NCBI GenBank assembly: GCA_963776375.1
Contig: CAVZMF010000002.1
Coordinates: forward strand, 620,001 to 684,000
DNA from: PALSA-612 sp963776375
GTDB taxonomy: Bacteria > Actinomycetota > Thermoleophilia > Gaiellales > Gaiellaceae
Length of the DNA stretch: 64,000 nucleotides
Direction: 5' to 3'
This document shows, piece after piece, positions 53,507 to 62,706 of this stretch; positions within the stretch are counted from its first letter, which is position 1; every line of letters starts with the position of its first letter. The translations under genes were made by a program, and so were the position numbers. The notes beneath the pieces were generated by a model, which was given only the letters and a program-made list of their open reading frames with translations, had not been told where the DNA came from and did no database searches.

Positions 53507-53944
53507 ATGTGGACTCGCGTTTGTGGAGCCCTCGTGCTCGTGGCGGTCGCGGTAGCAGTCGGGTGCGGCGGGAGCGGGGAGGACAAGGACAAGGAGGCGG
53601 CGGGGAAGGATTGCGGGCCGGCCGCAGCGGCGATGTCGGGCCAGCCGACGCTGCCGACGGGGTTCCCGACGCCCGACCAGGTCACGTACACCGGCCAGAT
53701 CGCGAAGGGACCGACCTCGGTGGTCAAGGGCTACTTCGACGGCGACATCGACGAGGCCTTCGACACCTACAAGAACGCCTTTGAGGCCGAATCGCCCCCC
53801 TACCAGGTCGACAAGTCCGAGCAAGAGGAGATCGACGCCGAGATCGAGTGGGCGGAAGGTCTCTTCGGCAAGAACGGACAGGTCAAGCTGCTGCAGACCT
53901 GCAAGGAGCGGACGAGCGTCACGCTGACGATCCGGCCGGAGTAG
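53507..53944 (+). CDS. small acidic lipoprotein
   Basis: ATG 53507 with GGGAGGA upstream. 145 residues: lipobox VAVAVGCGG, an acidic linker (GEDKDKEAAGKDCG), then a compact domain (TYTGQIAKGPTSVVKGYFDGDIDEAFDTYKNAFE in segments; QVKLLQTCKERTSVTLTI) with two Cys that may pair. It has no known family. It lies alone between the ABC cassette and a secreted protein; expression may be independent. Confidence 0.6.
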   Translation: MWTRVCGALVLVAVAVAVGCGGSGEDKDKEAAGKDCGPAAAAMSGQPTLPTGFPTPDQVTYTGQIAKGPTSVVKGYFDGDIDEAFDTYKNAFEAESPPYQVDKSEQEEIDAEIEWAEGLFGKNGQVKLLQTCKERTSVTLTIRPE

Positions 53945-53957
53945 GCCGGAGCGGCGA

Positions 53958-55091
53958 GTGAAGCACGTCACGGCGACCGTCTGCGCCTGCTGCCTCGCAG
54001 CGCTCGCGCATACGGCCGCCGCCGGGGCCGCGCCGATCACGCTCGTCTCTCCGAACACGCCCGGGCCCGCCCCGCCGCCGCTCGCGGGCGGGCAGCAGCT
54101 CTCGTCGGAGCCGGGCGAAGTACGCGTCCCCGGATCGCTCGACAACGCCGAGGCGGTTCGCGTCGGCCTGGCGCAGGACGGGACGCCCGTCTCGGTCGTC
54201 GTCGTCGAGCGGATGTCGATCCGGGGGCTCGGCGACTTCCGCTTCGTCGTGCCCGCCCCCGCCGTCGCCGTCGTCCCCGCAGACGGCTCCCAGTCGCTGC
54301 CCGGGCTGCGGCAGTCCGGCATCGTCTGGCAGGGGTTCTCGCCGGGCAAGCGGCTGCTCGCCGCCCGGATCACGCTGCGCCCGACGAAGGCGGCCACGGG
54401 CCTGCCGCTCCGCGTCTCGGTCGAGCGGCGTGGCGGCGTCACCCGCGTGAGGCTCGAGAACCGGACGGCCAGGCAGTTCGCGGTCACGCGCGGCACGGCT
54501 CCCTTGCCGGCGCTCCAGGCCGTGCTCGCGCGCACCCGGCGGGAGCTCGGCCGCGAGCTCGCCGCCGGACGGCCGCTCCCGGTCGTCCTCGAGCAGGTGC
54601 AGGGGCGGCCGACCGCGCAGCGGATCGTCCCGATCGACTCCCCGCTCCACGTCACGGGGACGATCGCAGTCGCCGGGGGCCGGACGGCCAGGGTCGACAC
54701 GACGCTCGGAGGCGCCTACCCGCGGAGCAGGGTCGTCGCGCTGCGCGGCGACGGGCGCGCGACGATCGCCCTCGACGCGGCCTTCGAGCGCGACCGGCGC
54801 AAGCTCCTGCCGACCGCACACGAGCTGGCCTCGTCCTCCGACCCGCTGCTCACCCTGCAGACGGCGCTCGCCCGCACGGCCGTCGCCCTGCAGTTCCAGC
54901 AGTACCTCGCCTCGCCGAAGCCCGGCGGCGCGAGCACGACTACATACCGCTACGCGACGGCACGGGTCGCCGCCGTCGCGCCCGCGGAGAGCGGGGGAGA
55001 CGACGGCCCGGGAGCACTCGTGCTTGCCCTGATCGCGATCGGCGGCCTCGCCGTCCTCGGCGGCCTGACGGTGCTGTGGGCGCACCTGTGA
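53958..55091 (+). CDS. secreted, C-terminally anchored protein of unknown function
   Basis: GTG 53958, 377 residues: signal peptide (CLAALAHTAAAGA), a long extracytoplasmic beta-rich part with Pro-rich start (PNTPGPAPPPLAGG) and a C-terminal membrane helix (LVLALIAIGGLAVLGGLTVL) ending in a short WAHL. No domain recognised. Its stop overlaps the nucleotidyltransferase start (GTGA). The pairing with a sugar-nucleotide enzyme may point to an envelope role. Confidence 0.6.
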   Translation: MKHVTATVCACCLAALAHTAAAGAAPITLVSPNTPGPAPPPLAGGQQLSSEPGEVRVPGSLDNAEAVRVGLAQDGTPVSVVVVERMSIRGLGDFRFVVPAPAVAVVPADGSQSLPGLRQSGIVWQGFSPGKRLLAARITLRPTKAATGLPLRVSVERRGGVTRVRLENRTARQFAVTRGTAPLPALQAVLARTRRELGRELAAGRPLPVVLEQVQGRPTAQRIVPIDSPLHVTGTIAVAGGRTARVDTTLGGAYPRSRVVALRGDGRATIALDAAFERDRRKLLPTAHELASSSDPLLTLQTALARTAVALQFQQYLASPKPGGASTTTYRYATARVAAVAPAESGGDDGPGALVLALIAIGGLAVLGGLTVLWAHL

Positions 55092-55780
55092 GCGGCTCCG
55101 TCACCGAGGCCGTGGTCATGGCCGCCGGCGAGGGGCGCCGGCTGCGTCCGCTGACCGACCGCTACGCCAAGCCCGTCCTGCCGATCGACGGCCGGCCCGT
55201 GGTCGTCGGCGTCCTCCAGGAGCTGCGTCTGGCCGGCATCGAGCGCATGACCGTCGTCACGGGGCACCTGGCCGAGCAGGTCGAGGCGCTGCTCACCGGC
55301 TTCCCTGCCGAGCTCCGCTTCGTCCACCAGCCGCGCGCCGAGGGGTCGGCCGATGCCGTCCGGCGCGCCGCCCTCGATCCGCCTTACCTCGTCCTCGGGG
55401 CCGACACCGCCTTCAGGCCCGGCGACGTCGGCCGCTTTCGCGCCGCTGCCGAAGGATTCGACGGCGCCGTCGCGGTCCGGCGCCGCCCGCCGCCGGGCCC
55501 GGGCCGCTCCGCGGTCAGAATCGAGGACGGCCTCGTCACGCGCGTCCTGGACGACGACCCGGAAAACCCGCTCGCCGGCGCGCCGCTCTGGCTCTTCGGC
55601 GACCGCGTCCACGCCCGTCTCGACGGCCTGCCCGGCCCGCCGTTCGAAAACGCGACCGCCGTCCAGCGTGCGATCGACGAGGGCGCCCGCGTCGCCGGCA
55701 TCGAGATCGGCCCGACGCGGGACTTGACGGACCCGTTTGACTTGGTGGAGGAGAACTTCGGGTACCTGAGGGGGCTATGA
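55088..55780 (+). CDS. NTP-transferase (sugar-phosphate nucleotidyltransferase)
   Basis: GTG 55088, 230 residues. The nucleotide-binding motif VMAAGEGRRLRPLTDRYAKP (G-x-G-T-R-like) and metal Asp in YLVLGADTAFRP are those of glucose-1-phosphate thymidylyl- or mannose-1-phosphate guanylyltransferases. It lacks the C-terminal left-handed helix of larger relatives. It activates a sugar phosphate to an NDP-sugar; which sugar is unknown. It is coupled to the genes on both sides. Confidence 0.85.
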   Translation: MSGSVTEAVVMAAGEGRRLRPLTDRYAKPVLPIDGRPVVVGVLQELRLAGIERMTVVTGHLAEQVEALLTGFPAELRFVHQPRAEGSADAVRRAALDPPYLVLGADTAFRPGDVGRFRAAAEGFDGAVAVRRRPPPGPGRSAVRIEDGLVTRVLDDDPENPLAGAPLWLFGDRVHARLDGLPGPPFENATAVQRAIDEGARVAGIEIGPTRDLTDPFDLVEENFGYLRGL

Positions 55781-56127
55781 GCGACACCTACGACAACTTC
55801 CAGGAGGGCCGCCGGCGACTGCGGCAGGGGCAGGCCGCGCAGGCGACGGTGCCGCTCGAGAAGGCCAGGCGCGACGAACCGAACAAGGCCTCCATCCGGG
55901 AGACGCTCGGCATCGCCTACTTCCGCCTCGGGCGTTACGAGGAGGCCGAAGCGGAGTTCCGCGCGGCGCTCGAGATCTCGCCCGTGGACGACTACGCGCA
56001 CTACGCGCTCGGGCGCTGCCTCGAGAAGCTCGGCCGGACGAGCGAGGCCAACGGACACTACAAGCTCGCACGCTCTCTCCGGCCGGGCGAGGAGGTCTAC
56101 GAGTCGCGGATCCTCGATCTCGACTGA
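55777..56127 (+). CDS. TPR-repeat protein
   Basis: 116 residues with about three tetratricopeptide units (NKASIRETLGIAYFRLGRYE, AEAEFRAALEISPVDDYAHY, ALGRCLEKLGRTSEANGHYK). A protein-interaction scaffold. ATG 55777 overlaps the preceding stop. Its last 31 bases overlap, in opposite direction, the end of the oppF-like gene. Confidence 0.8.
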   Translation: MSDTYDNFQEGRRRLRQGQAAQATVPLEKARRDEPNKASIRETLGIAYFRLGRYEEAEAEFRAALEISPVDDYAHYALGRCLEKLGRTSEANGHYKLARSLRPGEEVYESRILDLD

Positions 56128-57461
56128 TCAGCGGCCTTGCGGTACTCCTCGGCCTTCCGCAGCGACGCTTCGTCGTACAGGTGACACTCGACCTCGACGC
56201 CTCCCGCGGGCAGCAGCCGCGGCTCGACCGGGTCGTGCCACTCGATCTCGACGTACCCGTTCGTGGCGCTCAGGCGACGCACGCCCTTCCAGAACGGTTC
56301 CGCCGGGTCCTCGGCTCGGGCACGGTCGAGGACCCCGAGTAAGTCGGAGGCCCGCGCGCCCTTGGCCACGGGGATCTGAAGCTCCGCCGCAGGAGCGTCG
56401 AGGCTGGCCATGTCCTCGACGAGTCCGCGCTCGGCCTCGTACTGCTCCGGAGGGAGACCGACCCAGTGGCGCTCCAGCAGGTCACGGAGGTCGCGCGTTT
56501 CCCACCCGCAGACCTCGAACGCGTTCGGGCAGCGAGGATGGAACGAGCAGCCCAGGGGCGGGCGGGCGGCGTCTGGGACCTCGCCCCGGGGAAGGTCGCG
56601 CGGGACGCTCTTGCGAGGGTCGGGCTCGGGGATCGCCCGCAGGAGCGCCTTCGTGTACGGATGCCGTGGATCCTCGAAGATCGCCTCGGCCGGCCCGATC
56701 TCGACGATCCGACCGAGATACATGATTGCGATCCGGTCGCAGAAGAACTTCGCCGTCGCGAGGTCGTGTGTGATGTAGAGGTAGGTGAGGTCGAGGTCGC
56801 TCTTCAGCGCCAGCATGAGCTCGAGGATCTTGGCCCGGACGCTCATGTCCAGCATCGAGACCGGCTCGTCGGCGACGAGCAGTAGGGGGCCGAGGATGAT
56901 CGCCCGCGCGAGCACCGCCCGCTGTTTCTGGCCCCCCGAGAGGTCGGACGGGTACTTGTCCATGAACTGCTCGGCCGGGGCGAGCCCGACGTGCTCGAGG
57001 ACGTCCGCGACGCGCCGGCGGATGCTCTCCTTGCCCTTGGCGAGGCCGTGGATCTTGAGCGGGTGCCCGACAGCTTGCTCGATCGTCATGGCGGGGTTGA
57101 GCGAGGCGTGAGGGTCCTGGAAGACGATCTGCATCCGGCGCCTGAGTTCGCGCAGTCCCCGCTCGTCCAGTCCGACGATCTCGTGCCCTTCGAAGAGCAC
57201 GCTACCCGACGTCGCCGGCACCAGTCCAAGAAGCGTTCGGCCGAGAGTGGTCTTGCCGCTGCCCGACTCGCCGACGAGGCCCAGCACCTCGCCCTTGCGG
57301 ACGTCGAGTGACACGTCGTCGACCGCCTTCACCTGGCCCGCCTCCCGTCCGACCAGGCGGTCGAGGAAGCTCCCGCGGATCGAGTAGTACGTCCTCAGGC
57401 CGCGCACCGCGACGAGGACGTCGCCGGACACGGGCTCGGCGCCGTTCGCGCCCTCGTTCAC
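56097..57461 (-). CDS. oligopeptide ABC transporter ATPase (OppF/DppF-like) with C-terminal extension
   Basis: 454 residues. Walker A GLVGESGSGKTTLGRTLL, signature DLSGGQKQRAVLARAI, Walker B LLLVADEPVSMLD, and the oligopeptide-specific C-terminal iron-sulfur-type motif CSFHPRCPNAFEVC. Family members are usually 320-350 residues; here about 110 more follow, ending in a beta-rich and then charged segment (GYVEIEWHDPVEPRLLP, EEYRKAADQSRSRIRDS). It powers the peptide importer with the OppD-like protein. One base separates its start from the oppD stop. Confidence 0.88.
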   Translation of the reverse strand: MNEGANGAEPVSGDVLVAVRGLRTYYSIRGSFLDRLVGREAGQVKAVDDVSLDVRKGEVLGLVGESGSGKTTLGRTLLGLVPATSGSVLFEGHEIVGLDERGLRELRRRMQIVFQDPHASLNPAMTIEQAVGHPLKIHGLAKGKESIRRRVADVLEHVGLAPAEQFMDKYPSDLSGGQKQRAVLARAIILGPLLLVADEPVSMLDMSVRAKILELMLALKSDLDLTYLYITHDLATAKFFCDRIAIMYLGRIVEIGPAEAIFEDPRHPYTKALLRAIPEPDPRKSVPRDLPRGEVPDAARPPLGCSFHPRCPNAFEVCGWETRDLRDLLERHWVGLPPEQYEAERGLVEDMASLDAPAAELQIPVAKGARASDLLGVLDRARAEDPAEPFWKGVRRLSATNGYVEIEWHDPVEPRLLPAGGVEVECHLYDEASLRKAEEYRKAADQSRSRIRDS

Positions 57462-57462
57462 C

Positions 57463-58482
57463 TTACGCCTCCTCCGCGACGGCGATCTCTTCCCGCTCGA
57501 GCCTGTCGGCCCCTCCCGGCGGGATGGCGGCCCCGGGGCCGTGCAGCCAGCAGAGGACGCGCCGCCCCGGCTCCGGTGACTGCTCGATCGGATCCCTGAC
57601 CGGGCACACCTGCATCACCTCGGGGCAGCGCGGGTGGAAGCGGCAGCCGCTCGGCGGGTCGATCAGGTTCGGCGGCGCGCCGGGGATCGAGTGCAGCCGG
57701 GTCGTCTCGAGGGAGATCGTCGAGCGCAGGAGCTCCTGCGTGTACGGATGCGCCGGTTCGCTGAAGATGTCCCTCGCAGGCCCCTCCTCGACGATCTGGC
57801 CCGCGTACATGACGGCCACGCGGTCGCACGACTCCGCGACGATGCCGAGGTTGTGCGTGATCAGCAGCAGGGCCGTCCCGAAGTTCGTCTTCAGGTCGGC
57901 GAGGATGCGCAGGATCTGCGCCTCGACGATGACGTCGAGCGACGTCGTCGGCTCGTCGGCGACGACCAGCTTGGGGCGGAGCACGAGCGCGAGCGCGATC
58001 ATGATCCGCTGCCGCATCCCGCCCGAGAACTCGTGCGGATACTGCCGGAAGCGCGTGGGCGGGATGCCCATGCGGCCGAGCATCTCGAGCGAGCGCAGTC
58101 GGATCTCGCGGTCGCCGAGCCTGGGCTCGTGCTCCTGGAGCGTCTCGCGAAAGTGGTCCTCGATCCGCAGCAGCGGGTTCAGCCTCGTCATCGGCTCCTG
58201 GAAGATCAACCCGAGCTCGGCGCCCCGGAGACGGCGGAGCTCCCTTGGAGGGATCCCGATGAGGTTGCGCCCGCCGTACAGCACCTCGCCGTCGGCCTTT
58301 GCGCCCTCGGGAAGCAGCCCGAGGATGCCACGGCCGAGCGTCGACTTGCCGCATCCGGACTCGCCCACGAGCCCCACGACCTCGCCCTGGTCGATGTCCA
58401 GCGTCACGCGGTCGACTGCTCGAACGGGGCCGCGGACCGTGCCGTAGTAGACGCGGAGCTCGCGGACCGAGAGAACCGGCAT
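57463..58482 (-). CDS. oligopeptide ABC transporter ATPase (OppD/DppD-like)
   Basis: Start ATG 58482 (MPVLSVRELRVYYGT), 339 residues. Walker A GLVGESGCGKSTLGRGIL, Q-loop LGLIFQEPMTRLNPL, signature HEFSGGMRQRIMIAL, Walker B LVVADEPTTSLD, switch LLLITHNLGI, C-terminal CRFHPRCPEVMQVC. Typical OppD length. It pairs with the OppF-like ATPase. Confidence 0.92.
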   Translation of the reverse strand: MPVLSVRELRVYYGTVRGPVRAVDRVTLDIDQGEVVGLVGESGCGKSTLGRGILGLLPEGAKADGEVLYGGRNLIGIPPRELRRLRGAELGLIFQEPMTRLNPLLRIEDHFRETLQEHEPRLGDREIRLRSLEMLGRMGIPPTRFRQYPHEFSGGMRQRIMIALALVLRPKLVVADEPTTSLDVIVEAQILRILADLKTNFGTALLLITHNLGIVAESCDRVAVMYAGQIVEEGPARDIFSEPAHPYTQELLRSTISLETTRLHSIPGAPPNLIDPPSGCRFHPRCPEVMQVCPVRDPIEQSPEPGRRVLCWLHGPGAAIPPGGADRLEREEIAVAEEA

Positions 58483-58487
58483 CCGCT

Positions 58488-59492
58488 TCAGGGCTCCGGG
58501 ATCTCTGATGCGGGCTGCGTGCTGCTGAGCTCGAACTTCGTGATCGAGCGGCGGCGCAGCACCGGGTTCATCGTCTCGTTGAGACCCTCGCCCAGCAAGG
58601 TCAGGCCCGTGACGAGGAGAAGGATGGCAAGCCCGGGGTAGAGGCCGGTCCACCAGATCCCCGAGGCGGCGTCGGAGACCGCGCGCTGGATGTCATACCC
58701 CCACTCGGCTCCATCGGTCGGCTGGATCCCGTAGCCGAGAAACCCGAGTGCGGCAAGTGTCAGGATCGCGTCCGCGGCGTTGAGCGTGGCGATCGGCGGG
58801 ACGTTCTGGACGACGTTGTAGAAGACGTACTTGCGGATGATCGTGACCGGGCGCGCCCCCAGCGCCCGCGCCGCCTCGACGTACGACTCCTCCCTGAGGC
58901 TGATCACGTGGTTGCGCACGACGCGGAAGTAGAGCGGGATGTACGCCGCGGAGATCGCGATCGCAGCCGTGAGCACGCCCTTGCCGATCCTCTCCGAAAG
59001 CAGGAAGGCGATCACGATCGCGAGCAGGAGAAACGGGAACGCGTACAGCGCATCCATGAACACCACGAGCACACGGTCGAGCTTCCCCGAGAAAAAACCG
59101 GACAGCAAGCCCAGCGGCACGCCGATCGAGAGCGCGAAGACGAGCGAGATGATCACGACCTTGAGCTCGGTCTGGGCGCCCCAGATCACCCGTGCCATCA
59201 CGTCCGTCGACTGGACCGTGGTTCCCATCAGGTGGTCGGACGATGGGCCGGCGAGCTGGGGGAAGCGGTGGACACCTTCCTTGTACTGGTCGAAGTCGTA
59301 CGGCGAGACGACGGGAGCGAAGAGGGCCAGCAGGATGAAGAACGCCGTGATTCCGGCACCGACAAAGAGCATCGTCCTGGCGAACCCGCGGGCCTCACGC
59401 ACGGGCGCGAGCGCCCGGCCGAACCTGCTCGCGAGCCCGCGGCCGCGGCGCCTGCCGGCGGGCAACCACGTGGTACGCGTCGGCGCGGCCAT
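58488..59492 (-). CDS. oligopeptide ABC transporter permease (OppC/DppC-like)
   Basis: 334 residues with six membrane helices and the coupling loop EESYVEAARALGARPVTIIRKY (E-A-A-x3-G). The N-terminal periplasmic segment YDFDQYKEGVHRFPQLAGPSSDHLMGT is characteristic of OppC (residues 55-90, in two stretches). ATG 59492 overlaps the OppB stop (TGATG). Confidence 0.9.
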   Translation of the reverse strand: MAAPTRTTWLPAGRRRGRGLASRFGRALAPVREARGFARTMLFVGAGITAFFILLALFAPVVSPYDFDQYKEGVHRFPQLAGPSSDHLMGTTVQSTDVMARVIWGAQTELKVVIISLVFALSIGVPLGLLSGFFSGKLDRVLVVFMDALYAFPFLLLAIVIAFLLSERIGKGVLTAAIAISAAYIPLYFRVVRNHVISLREESYVEAARALGARPVTIIRKYVFYNVVQNVPPIATLNAADAILTLAALGFLGYGIQPTDGAEWGYDIQRAVSDAASGIWWTGLYPGLAILLLVTGLTLLGEGLNETMNPVLRRRSITKFELSSTQPASEIPEP

Positions 59493-60520
59493 CAGTATCT
59501 GATCCTCGGGTCGATGAACGCGTTCACGATGTCGATGAGCACGCTCACGACGACGATCACGAGGCCGAAGACGATGATGATGCCCTGCACGGCGGCGTAG
59601 TCGCGGTTCTCCAGATAGAGGACGAGCGAGTGCCCGATCCCGGGCCAGTTGAACGTCGTCTCCGTGAGCACGGCGCCGCCGAGCAGACCGGCGAGCGTCA
59701 GCCCGGCGACGGTGATCACCGGGACGAGCGCGTTCTTGAACGCGTGGTTGTAGAGCACGGAGTGCTCCTTGATTCCGCGCGCCCGCGCCGCCTCGATGTA
59801 GTCGTCCTTGAGCGTCCTGATCACGTTGACCCGGATCAGACGGATGAACACTCCAGCCGTCACGAGCCCCAGGGTGACCGCCGGCAGGATGAGGTGCTCG
59901 AGCACGTCCTTGAGCGCCTCCCAGTTGCCGTCGATGATCGAGTCGACGATGAACAGGTTCGTGTGGGTCTGCAGCGTCGCCTGCGTGATCGGGCTGGCGC
60001 GACCCGACGTCGGCAGCCAGCCGAGGTACGAGCCGAACAGGAGTTGCGCCATCAGGCCGAGGAAGAACACGGGCGTCGCGTAGACGACGATCCCGAACAG
60101 CCTGCCGCCCACGTCGATCGGTGTGTCCCGGAACCTCCCCGCGGCGAGGCCGATGACCACGCCGACGAGGACGGCGACGATCATCGCGAAGAAGGTGAGC
60201 TCGAGCGTGGCCGCGCCGTTCGTCAGGATGATGTCGCTGACCGGGCGGCGATCGGTGATCGTGGTGCCGAAGTCACCGTGAAACACGTTCCACAGGTAGG
60301 TGCCGTACTGCTCGTACGTCGGCTTGTCGAAGCCGAGCCGGTGCTTGATGTCGTCAATGACCGACTGCGGCGCGTGCCCGCCGAGGGCGGCCGAGATCGG
60401 ATCGCCCGGCGCCACCCGCATGAGCAGGAAGACGAACGTGAGCAGGATCAGCACCATCGGCAGGGCGAGCGCGAGGCGCGTGAGCAGGTAGACCCTTAGC
60501 GACGTTCCCTGTCCGGCCAT
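59492..60520 (-). CDS. oligopeptide ABC transporter permease (OppB/DppB-like)
   Basis: 342 residues: N-terminal VYLLTRLALALPMVLILLTF, RVAPGDPISAALGG, then the permease domain with EAARARGIKEHSVLYNHAFKNAL (coupling loop) and ETTFNWPGIGHSLVLYLENRDY near the end. Six helices. First gene of the membrane block; separated from the binding-protein gene by a hairpin. Confidence 0.9.
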   Translation of the reverse strand: MAGQGTSLRVYLLTRLALALPMVLILLTFVFLLMRVAPGDPISAALGGHAPQSVIDDIKHRLGFDKPTYEQYGTYLWNVFHGDFGTTITDRRPVSDIILTNGAATLELTFFAMIVAVLVGVVIGLAAGRFRDTPIDVGGRLFGIVVYATPVFFLGLMAQLLFGSYLGWLPTSGRASPITQATLQTHTNLFIVDSIIDGNWEALKDVLEHLILPAVTLGLVTAGVFIRLIRVNVIRTLKDDYIEAARARGIKEHSVLYNHAFKNALVPVITVAGLTLAGLLGGAVLTETTFNWPGIGHSLVLYLENRDYAAVQGIIIVFGLVIVVVSVLIDIVNAFIDPRIRY

Positions 60521-60565
60521 CGTGCTACGCGAGCTTAGTCACGGCTGTCTGCCGTCGGAGGCGGT

Positions 60566-60591
60566 GGAGGGGCGCCGCGGGGCGCCCCTCC
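60566..60591 (-). terminator. hairpin between oppA-like and oppB-like genes
   Basis: An 11-bp perfect stem (GGAGGGGCGCC/GGCGCCCCTCC) with a GCGG loop, 14 bases beyond the binding-protein stop. No T run follows, so it more likely protects the upstream message or attenuates transcription, giving more binding protein than permease. Confidence 0.65.
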
Positions 60592-60605
60592 AGCGATCCA
60601 TGTGC

Positions 60606-62180
60606 TCAGGACTTCGAGATGACCCAGAACCGCATCTGGAACGCGGCGTCCAGCGTCTTGTCGATTCCGCGGACGTTGGTGCGGGAGACGGCGATCATCT
60701 TGCCCTGCCAGTAGGGGACGATCGGGACGTCCTTCGCAGCCAGCACCTGCGCCGCCTTCAGGATCGTCAGCCGCTGGGCGGTCGTCTTGGCCGCGTACTC
60801 CTTCTTGATCAGCGCTGTCATCTTCGGGTTGTCGTAGCCGTTCGCCATGAAGTTGTCGGGCTGGTAGAAGGGGACGATGTAGTCCTCACCATCCGGGTAA
60901 TCCGGGAACCAGCCGAGCTGGAACGCGTTGTAGCGCTTGCCCGGCTCGGCGCTGTACTGGGCCCACTCCGCCGACTTCAACGTCACCTGGAACAGGCCGC
61001 TGCCGTTGAAGGCACGCTGGATCTCGGCGTATTCGTCGGCGGACGCGTCGCCGTAGTGGCTGGGCGTCCACCAGATGTCGATCTTGACCGGCGTCGTGAC
61101 GCCCGCCGCCTTCAGCACGGCGCGCGCCTTGGCGACGCTCGGCACCCGTCCGTACATCTGCGCGAAGGCGTCGGTGTGCCCGGGGAGACCGGCCGGCACC
61201 ATGGAGTACAGCGGCTGCACGGCACCGTGGTACACCCGGTTCGCGATCGTTTGGCGCGGCATGAGGTAGGCGATCGCCTTGCGCACCGCCGCGTTGTTGG
61301 TCGGGGCCCGCGTCGGATTGAAGACGAGGTAGCGGATCACGACGCCGTTCCCGGCGTGCACCCTGATCCCCTTGGCCTTGCCGAGCGACGCGAGCTCGGT
61401 CGGCGTGAAGTCGCGGAAGGCCATGTCGATCTCGCCCTTCTGCAGCGCGAGCTTCATGGTCGAGGATTTCGAGTAGTAGTTGATGATCAGGTTCTCCGAC
61501 TTCGCCTTCGGCCCGCGGTAGTTGGGGTTCGCCTGGAAGACGGCCTGCTGACCCGGGGTGTACTTGACGAGCTTGTACGGGCCGGTGCCGACCTGCGACT
61601 CGTCGTTGGTGCGGATCTTGTCCGCGGGATAGAGGTCGCTCGGGACGATGTACCCCGCGTTCGTGGCGAGGATGAAGGGCCACGTCGACTGGGGCGACTT
61701 CAGGTGGAACACGACCCTGTAGGGGCCGCTCGTCGACGTGCTCTGCAGGTTCGAGAGCAGCGCGTAGATGCCCTGGTCGCCGTGGATCTTGATCACGCGG
61801 TCGAAGGACCACTTCACGTCGGCCGAGTCGAACGCCGAGCCGTCCGCGAACTTGATCCCCTTCCTCAGCGTGCAGACCCATGTTTTCAGGGTCGGCCTCG
61901 GCGCGCAGCCCGTCGCCAGGACCGGCTCGAGCTTGGTCCCGTGCGGGAAGCCGTACAGCCCCTGGAAGGCGAGCACGTCGAGCGTGAACGTGCCGAAGTC
62001 GTACTCGTTGGCCGGGTCGATGTTGGTCACGCTGTCGGTCGTGCCGTCGACGAGCGTGGTGGCCTTGGTCGAGTGCGTTCCCGTCGCGCGCGCGAGTGCA
62101 ACGGACGCGGCAGCGGCAGAGACCACCACGACGAGGGCGGCCATGCCAACCAGCCGCCAGGTCACTCGGTTCGGACTCAT
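60606..62180 (-). CDS. peptide-binding protein of the ABC importer (SBP family 5)
   Basis: ATG 62180 preceded by GGGAGGTGG. 524 residues with a signal peptide (LVGMAALVVVVSAAAASVALA). SBP_bac_5 marks: RKGIKFADGSAFDSADVKWSFDR, in two stretches, VGTGPYKLVKYTPGQQAVFQANPNY and VRKAIAYLMPRQTI. No lipobox Cys follows the signal, so it may be anchored by the uncleaved N-terminus or released. Start of the opp-type operon. Confidence 0.9.
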   Translation of the reverse strand: MSPNRVTWRLVGMAALVVVVSAAAASVALARATGTHSTKATTLVDGTTDSVTNIDPANEYDFGTFTLDVLAFQGLYGFPHGTKLEPVLATGCAPRPTLKTWVCTLRKGIKFADGSAFDSADVKWSFDRVIKIHGDQGIYALLSNLQSTSTSGPYRVVFHLKSPQSTWPFILATNAGYIVPSDLYPADKIRTNDESQVGTGPYKLVKYTPGQQAVFQANPNYRGPKAKSENLIINYYSKSSTMKLALQKGEIDMAFRDFTPTELASLGKAKGIRVHAGNGVVIRYLVFNPTRAPTNNAAVRKAIAYLMPRQTIANRVYHGAVQPLYSMVPAGLPGHTDAFAQMYGRVPSVAKARAVLKAAGVTTPVKIDIWWTPSHYGDASADEYAEIQRAFNGSGLFQVTLKSAEWAQYSAEPGKRYNAFQLGWFPDYPDGEDYIVPFYQPDNFMANGYDNPKMTALIKKEYAAKTTAQRLTILKAAQVLAAKDVPIVPYWQGKMIAVSRTNVRGIDKTLDAAFQMRFWVISKS

Positions 62181-62355
62181 TGATCCACCTCCCTCGAAGG
62201 GATTTGTGCATCCCTGGTTACGGGCGAGGCCCACGACCGGACAGGCATGATGGGCAGCCCTGTCACATCTGCCAGCGAGTATACGGCTGTGCATACGCCT
62301 GAGTCGCCGGTCAGCTGCGTGCGGCGCTCTCGCGGCGGTACTGCTCGCGACCGTT

Positions 62356-62688
62356 GTGGCGGCATGCGGCTCGACGGCGGGTCGATCGACGCCCACGGCG
62401 ACGGTTACGGGTTGGTCCCAGCACGAGTGCGCCTACCAGGCAACTGCTCTCGCGGACGCAGCTCACCAGATCCTGCTCCACTACGGGCCGCAGTCCTCCT
62501 ACCCGGCCGACGTCGGCTACTTCACCTTCCGGAACGGCTTCGTCGCCTTCCGAAGGCACGGCTGCCGTGCGGACCTGCTGGGCCGGTCGCTCACGCGAAG
62601 GCTGACGCCGCGACAGCGGACCGAGCTGCTCTCGCACCTGCCCACGGCGCTGGCGCGGTCGGTTCGCCGCGTGCTCGCCGCCGACTAG
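62356..62688 (+). CDS. small secreted or lipoprotein-like protein, start uncertain
   Basis: GTG 62356 gives 110 residues (AACGSTAGRST ... RRVLAAD). Upstream in the same frame lies a good lipoprotein signal (ALAAVLLATVVAAC followed by GS), so the true start should be earlier, but no ATG, GTG or TTG occurs in that frame between a TGA near 62246 and 62356. CTG 62287 or a base error is possible. The rest is a small domain of unknown family (YQATALADAAHQILLHYGP, DVGYFTFRNGFVAFRRHGC). Confidence 0.5.
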   Translation: MAACGSTAGRSTPTATVTGWSQHECAYQATALADAAHQILLHYGPQSSYPADVGYFTFRNGFVAFRRHGCRADLLGRSLTRRLTPRQRTELLSHLPTALARSVRRVLAAD

Positions 62689-62706
62689 CCCGACGGTGGT
62701 CGCCGC

